DNA of 23,884 nt from a virus, in IMG/VR virus record IMGVR_UViG_3300020215_000137, positions 1 through 23,884 of that record; one strand, given 5' to 3'. Below the pieces are notes generated by a model that was given only the letters and a program-made list of their open reading frames with translations, made no database searches and had not been told where the DNA came from. The position numbers were made by a program, and so were the translations under genes. Numbering within the stretch: position 1 is the stretch's first letter; every line of letters begins with the position of its first letter. Positions 22,401 to 23,884 of the stretch are shown here, one piece after another.

Positions 22401-22910
22401 GAAAAGCTTACGCCCAAACGTGATCTATGGGGTGCGGAGATCAAGCCGCAGCAGGTGTTCGGGCGAGCCTACGATGTTCTATCGCCGGCTCGCGTTTCGC
22501 AGGACATCGAATCGCCGATCGACCGTGAATTGTTGAGGCTGAAGAACTATCCAACGCGCATCCAGAAAAAGACGACGTTTCAGGGCGTGGATGTCAACCT
22601 CTCCAAATGGCCAGAGGTCTATGACGCTTACGTGCGTCTTGCTGGGAACGAGGTCAAGGACATCGCCTTCGGCATGGGTGCCAAGGAATACCTGGACGCC
22701 ATCGTGTCTGGTAATCACGAACTGTCCGAGGTCTACCGGATGTTGTCCGATGGGCCTGATGGAACCAAAGCCGCCTTCATTCGCAACGCCATCCTAGATT
22801 ACCGCCAGCTTGCTCAGATACAGATCATGAACGATCCGCAATTCGCGGAGTTCGCTCAGTTCGTCCGAGAGCAGCAGGAAGCGAAGTTCAAGGCTTCTCT
22901 GCCCCAATAG
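19494..22910 (+). CDS. Large internal virion/ejection protein (T7 gp16-like position)
   Basis: The protein has 1138 residues. The N-terminus is acidic and flexible, with a Pro/Gln/Thr linker (QVQPTTPKPSQTDPAV, about 38-55). Amphipathic helices follow (VVKDIGRGVLEAPKQAIGGV). A central motif WINGLLSSPTTHIVNTVSN (about 545-563) and KLRGSWAPITFVLPFVRTPV (about 743-762) are features I associate with large ejection proteins of alphaproteobacterial podoviruses. The C-terminal third is helical with IPGLSEKLTPKRDLWGAEI. No soluble lytic transglycosylase signature was found at the N-terminus, where T7 gp16 has one, and no other peptidoglycan enzyme motif. It probably spans the cytoplasmic membrane during DNA entry. 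Confidence 0.7.
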   Translation: MADLIDADDGSNEYMAYRDRAGSESLIDAARARRDQRAKPTQVQPTTPKPSQTDPAVIVAPPAAGAVDKVIGVVKDIGRGVLEAPKQAIGGVSDAVHELFTAGDHLADWLNENVIDLEIGERQDPATLNPIGQLLQNPAEAIAGSGDEVGEAKSVTGGLARDAVQFITGMAGPTKALKAAGVPTAPAMMAGGAYSDVMAQSPEEDTLAEFVQKYPQFENPVTEFLSSDTNDPEVVKRLKNAVEGFLGGELTDGFVRGLKFIASKRKAAPQIGAQPMPNQIEQPQLKSQDLALLGDSSAPLVEIKDPPAADRAVAGKIERGLTETETGVPDEVAATALTKSGEPGGKEVYVNFARINSPDDVKSVIGQMADAFSGHIDETRRGVRTNEATQEAADALGMSVADVLRRRKGQGFNAEEALAARQLLTSSGEKLLEAAKKAAAPGASPADQYVFRKMMATHYAIQAEVIGARTETARALQSWSIPAGGSAEQMKALEAMIANSGGSDVSAQMAKRLALLAESGADAATINQAVRKGWSATTMDAVKEFWINGLLSSPTTHIVNTVSNFQVALQQIAERGIAGKVSRMTGSGGVAEGEATAMMFGLVQGTKDAFITAARTAHTGEAPTMLGKMDAVREPAISARAFNLDEGGGVGRTVDLLGSALRIPGRALETQDAFFKSIGYRMELWAQSYRQASSEGLEGKALGERVAQLVNDPPENIRIAAADAALYNTFTNETGEIGKSVMKLRGSWAPITFVLPFVRTPVNIARYSFERTPLAPLVGQWRADIAAGGARRDLALARMATGSAAMTIAADMAMNGQLTGRGPSDPAERAALQRTGWQPYSVRVGDKWVAYNRLDPLGQTLGFAADFSEAMGRGDIDPEDMDEWQEVMAGGIGAASQFAVNKTYLQGLADLLNMTTDPNRYGEGYVNDFIASFVPFTSAMGAAERFVDPTGREVETPMDAMLAKIPGLSEKLTPKRDLWGAEIKPQQVFGRAYDVLSPARVSQDIESPIDRELLRLKNYPTRIQKKTTFQGVDVNLSKWPEVYDAYVRLAGNEVKDIAFGMGAKEYLDAIVSGNHELSEVYRMLSDGPDGTKAAFIRNAILDYRQLAQIQIMNDPQFAEFAQFVREQQEAKFKASLPQ

Positions 22911-22918
22911 GAGACCAA

Positions 22919-23293
22919 ATGGCTTCCACCGTTACAGACCGCCTCGCCTCCGGTTCAGGGGTGGCGTTCAAAGCCCCATGCCGTGTCGCAACCACGGCCA
23001 ACATCACTCTCTCAGGAGAGCAGACGATCGACGGTGTTTCGGTTGTTGCTGGCGATCGTGTGTTGGTGCGCAGCCAGACATCTGGCGTGGACAACGGTAT
23101 TTACATCTGTCGAGCTTCCGCATGGGAAAGAGCGCCGGATTGGGATGGTGTCGATGATGTTGTGACCGGGACGCTGGTCTTTATCACCGCCGGTTCAACC
23201 CTTGCCCTCAAGCTCTATCGCGTCACTACCACCGGAACCATCACCCCAGGAACCACGTCCGTTGCGTTCACGGCTGGGACGACTCTGTCGTGA
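22919..23293 (+). CDS. Orphan tail-fibre N-terminal domain-like protein
   Basis: The protein has 124 residues with AGGAG 7 bases before the ATG. The sequence KAPCRVATTANITLSGEQTI, then DGVSVVAGDRVLVRSQTSG and VDNGIYICRASAWERAPDWD, is the repeat-like domain that begins or lies within many phage tail fibres, where it usually continues into a long shaft. Here it stops after one copy with GTTSVAFTAGTTLS. It could be an adaptor that plugs into the nozzle and carries other spikes, or a virion decoration. Its 3' end overlaps the minus-strand gene by 26 bases. Confidence 0.75.
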   Translation: MASTVTDRLASGSGVAFKAPCRVATTANITLSGEQTIDGVSVVAGDRVLVRSQTSGVDNGIYICRASAWERAPDWDGVDDVVTGTLVFITAGSTLALKLYRVTTTGTITPGTTSVAFTAGTTLS

Positions 23294-23435
23294 ACAGAGA
23301 ATCAAGCGTCCGCCATTCAACCCCGTCCTTGGTGGCGCACAGGCCGACATCGGGGATGAACTCAACGCGGTACCCAAGACGCTCGGCTTCTTCCTTGGCC
23401 CGTCTTTCTTCCTCTGTCAGATCGAGGTTGTCCAT
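23268..23435 (-). CDS. Small acidic hypothetical protein (55 residues), minus strand
   Basis: The minus-strand frame reads MDNLDLTEEERRAKEEAERL, then GYRVEFIPDVGLCATKDGVE and WRTLDSLFTTESSQP. It begins with an amphipathic helix and continues as a likely beta hairpin, a sensible small protein. Plus-strand frames through the same bases are Ser/Arg/Pro rich and look like shadows. GGAAG lies 7 bases before the ATG. The ATG (complement of 23433-23435) shares two bases with the plus-strand ATG at 23434, so the two genes diverge head to head with overlapping starts. The 3' end overlaps the fibre-domain gene. Function is unknown; no homologue recognised. Confidence 0.6.
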   Translation of the reverse strand: MDNLDLTEEERRAKEEAERLGYRVEFIPDVGLCATKDGVEWRTLDSLFTTESSQP

Positions 23436-23733
23436 GCCGAAACTTCCACTAATGGCGGTAGCCCTGTCAACCCTGCTCTCCGCCCCGGCGTGGGGGCAGG
23501 ACTGTCAACCAGTGGCTGACATGAAGGAATGGTTGGCCACCAAACACCAGGAAACGCAGATCGGCAGCGGCATATCGCTGTTGGACCGCGCGATGGTCGT
23601 TTTGTTCGCCAAGCCAGATGGCTCGACATTCTCAGTAATCAAGGTGAGTCCACAGGGAATTGCCTGCATCGTTGAGGCGGGTGAGGACTGGCAAGCAATT
23701 GTGCCGGAACCTGATCAGGGGACCGGGCTATGA
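23434..23733 (+). CDS. Secreted two-cysteine small protein next to holin
   Basis: The protein has 99 residues from the ATG at 23434, with GAGG 6 bases upstream; the longer frame from 23290 is rejected because that part encodes the minus-strand gene. It has a signal peptide (LPLMAVALSTLLSAPAWG, likely cut near Gly21), then QDCQPVADMKEWLATKHQE with Cys24, FAKPDGSTFSVIKVSPQG and ACIVEAGEDWQAIV with Cys78. The two cysteines would form a disulfide in the periplasm. I associate this layout (DC...W/L..KY.E...G, then P.G..C.V..G..W) with a small alphaproteobacterial periplasmic family of unknown function. The stop overlaps the holin-like start (ATGA), suggesting a place in the lysis cassette. Confidence 0.7.
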   Translation: MPKLPLMAVALSTLLSAPAWGQDCQPVADMKEWLATKHQETQIGSGISLLDRAMVVLFAKPDGSTFSVIKVSPQGIACIVEAGEDWQAIVPEPDQGTGL

Positions 23734-23884
23734 CCATCCCTATGCAGAGAGCCGCTGAGGTCGCTGTCGGCGTTGGTTCCGGCGGCACTGGCGTAGCGGT
23801 GTGGATGGGCTGGATACAAGGGACGGCAGCCACTGTCGCAGCGGTAATCGGCGCTGTGATCGCCTGCATCACTCTCTACCGGAT
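23730..23884 (+). CDS. Holin-like membrane protein, 3'-truncated by the window edge
   Basis: Fifty-one codons are visible. The start overlaps the preceding stop (ATGA). A polar start (MTIPMQRAAEVAVG) is followed by a weak Gly-rich hydrophobic stretch (VGVGSGGTGVAVWMGWI) and then a clear membrane span (TAATVAAVIGAVIACITLYR). Two short spans close together, small size and location after the tail genes suit a holin, which would open the inner membrane to release or activate the endolysin. The rest of the protein and any endolysin lie beyond the window. Confidence 0.55.
   Translation, partial: MTIPMQRAAEVAVGVGSGGTGVAVWMGWIQGTAATVAAVIGAVIACITLYR

Noticed and set aside
23290-23433. Longer N-terminus for the secreted protein from a GTG at 23290
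   Set aside because: It would bury the signal peptide behind 48 Ser/Arg-rich residues; the ATG at 23434 has its own GAGG and begins at the signal peptide.
23202-23519. Plus-strand 105-codon frame across the fibre-domain and secreted-protein genes
   Set aside because: It overlaps three genes with better features and its composition (Pro, Ser, Arg) is typical of shadow frames.

Overview
The window is a structural (late) region of a tailed, short-tailed (podovirus-type) phage genome. The evidence is a T7-style set of parts in one long plus-strand array: large terminase, dodecameric-type head-tail connector (portal), scaffold, major capsid protein, tail tubular proteins A and B, and three internal virion (ejection) proteins, followed by the start of a lysis region. 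By eye the base composition is moderately GC-rich, with G/C favoured at third codon positions (not counted genome-wide). The host is probably an alphaproteobacterium. This is inferred from the general look of the proteins and from the small secreted protein at the right end, which resembles a family I associate with Alphaproteobacteria. No integrase, repressor, tRNA or CRISPR array was seen, so whether the phage is strictly lytic cannot be settled here.

Layout. (1) Positions 1-2590 hold three tail or virion-surface genes: a 5'-truncated virion protein, a LamG-like jelly-roll protein and a parallel beta-helix protein. (2) Positions 2596-3794 hold an unusual pair: an aspartyl/asparaginyl beta-hydroxylase-like Fe(II)/2-oxoglutarate enzyme and an MptE-like (DUF115) protein. 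The pair is translationally coupled and leads into the terminase. (3) Positions 3784-9153 are the packaging and procapsid block: TerL, two small proteins, portal, four small coupled genes including a Bbp19-like one, and scaffold. (4) Positions 9150-9649 are a minus-strand insert with its own candidate promoter, encoding a 49-residue lipoprotein and a three-TM membrane protein. (5) Positions 9667-11522 hold a small Gly/Lys-rich protein, a hairpin-rich leader, the major capsid protein and a small conserved capsid-associated protein. An array of inverted repeats ending in a strong intrinsic terminator follows (11527-11607). (6) Positions 11632-22910 hold the tail nozzle and ejection proteins. Tail tubular protein B carries an inserted seven-blade beta-propeller. 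(7) Positions 22919-23884 hold an orphan tail-fibre N-terminal domain, a convergent/divergent 55-residue minus-strand gene, a secreted two-cysteine protein and the beginning of a holin-like gene.

How it works together. TerL pumps DNA through the portal into a shell built from the capsid protein on the scaffold. Tubular proteins A and B close the portal and form the nozzle. The internal proteins are ejected to extend a conduit across the envelope, and the left-end proteins probably decorate the tail for receptor binding. Almost every gene is coupled to its neighbour by ATGA, GTGA or TAATG overlaps. The capsid gene is the main exception, with a 206-base leader whose last hairpin covers its ribosome binding site. 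The points most worth a second look are that hairpin, the hydroxylase/DUF115 pair, the propeller insertion and the two minus-strand loci.
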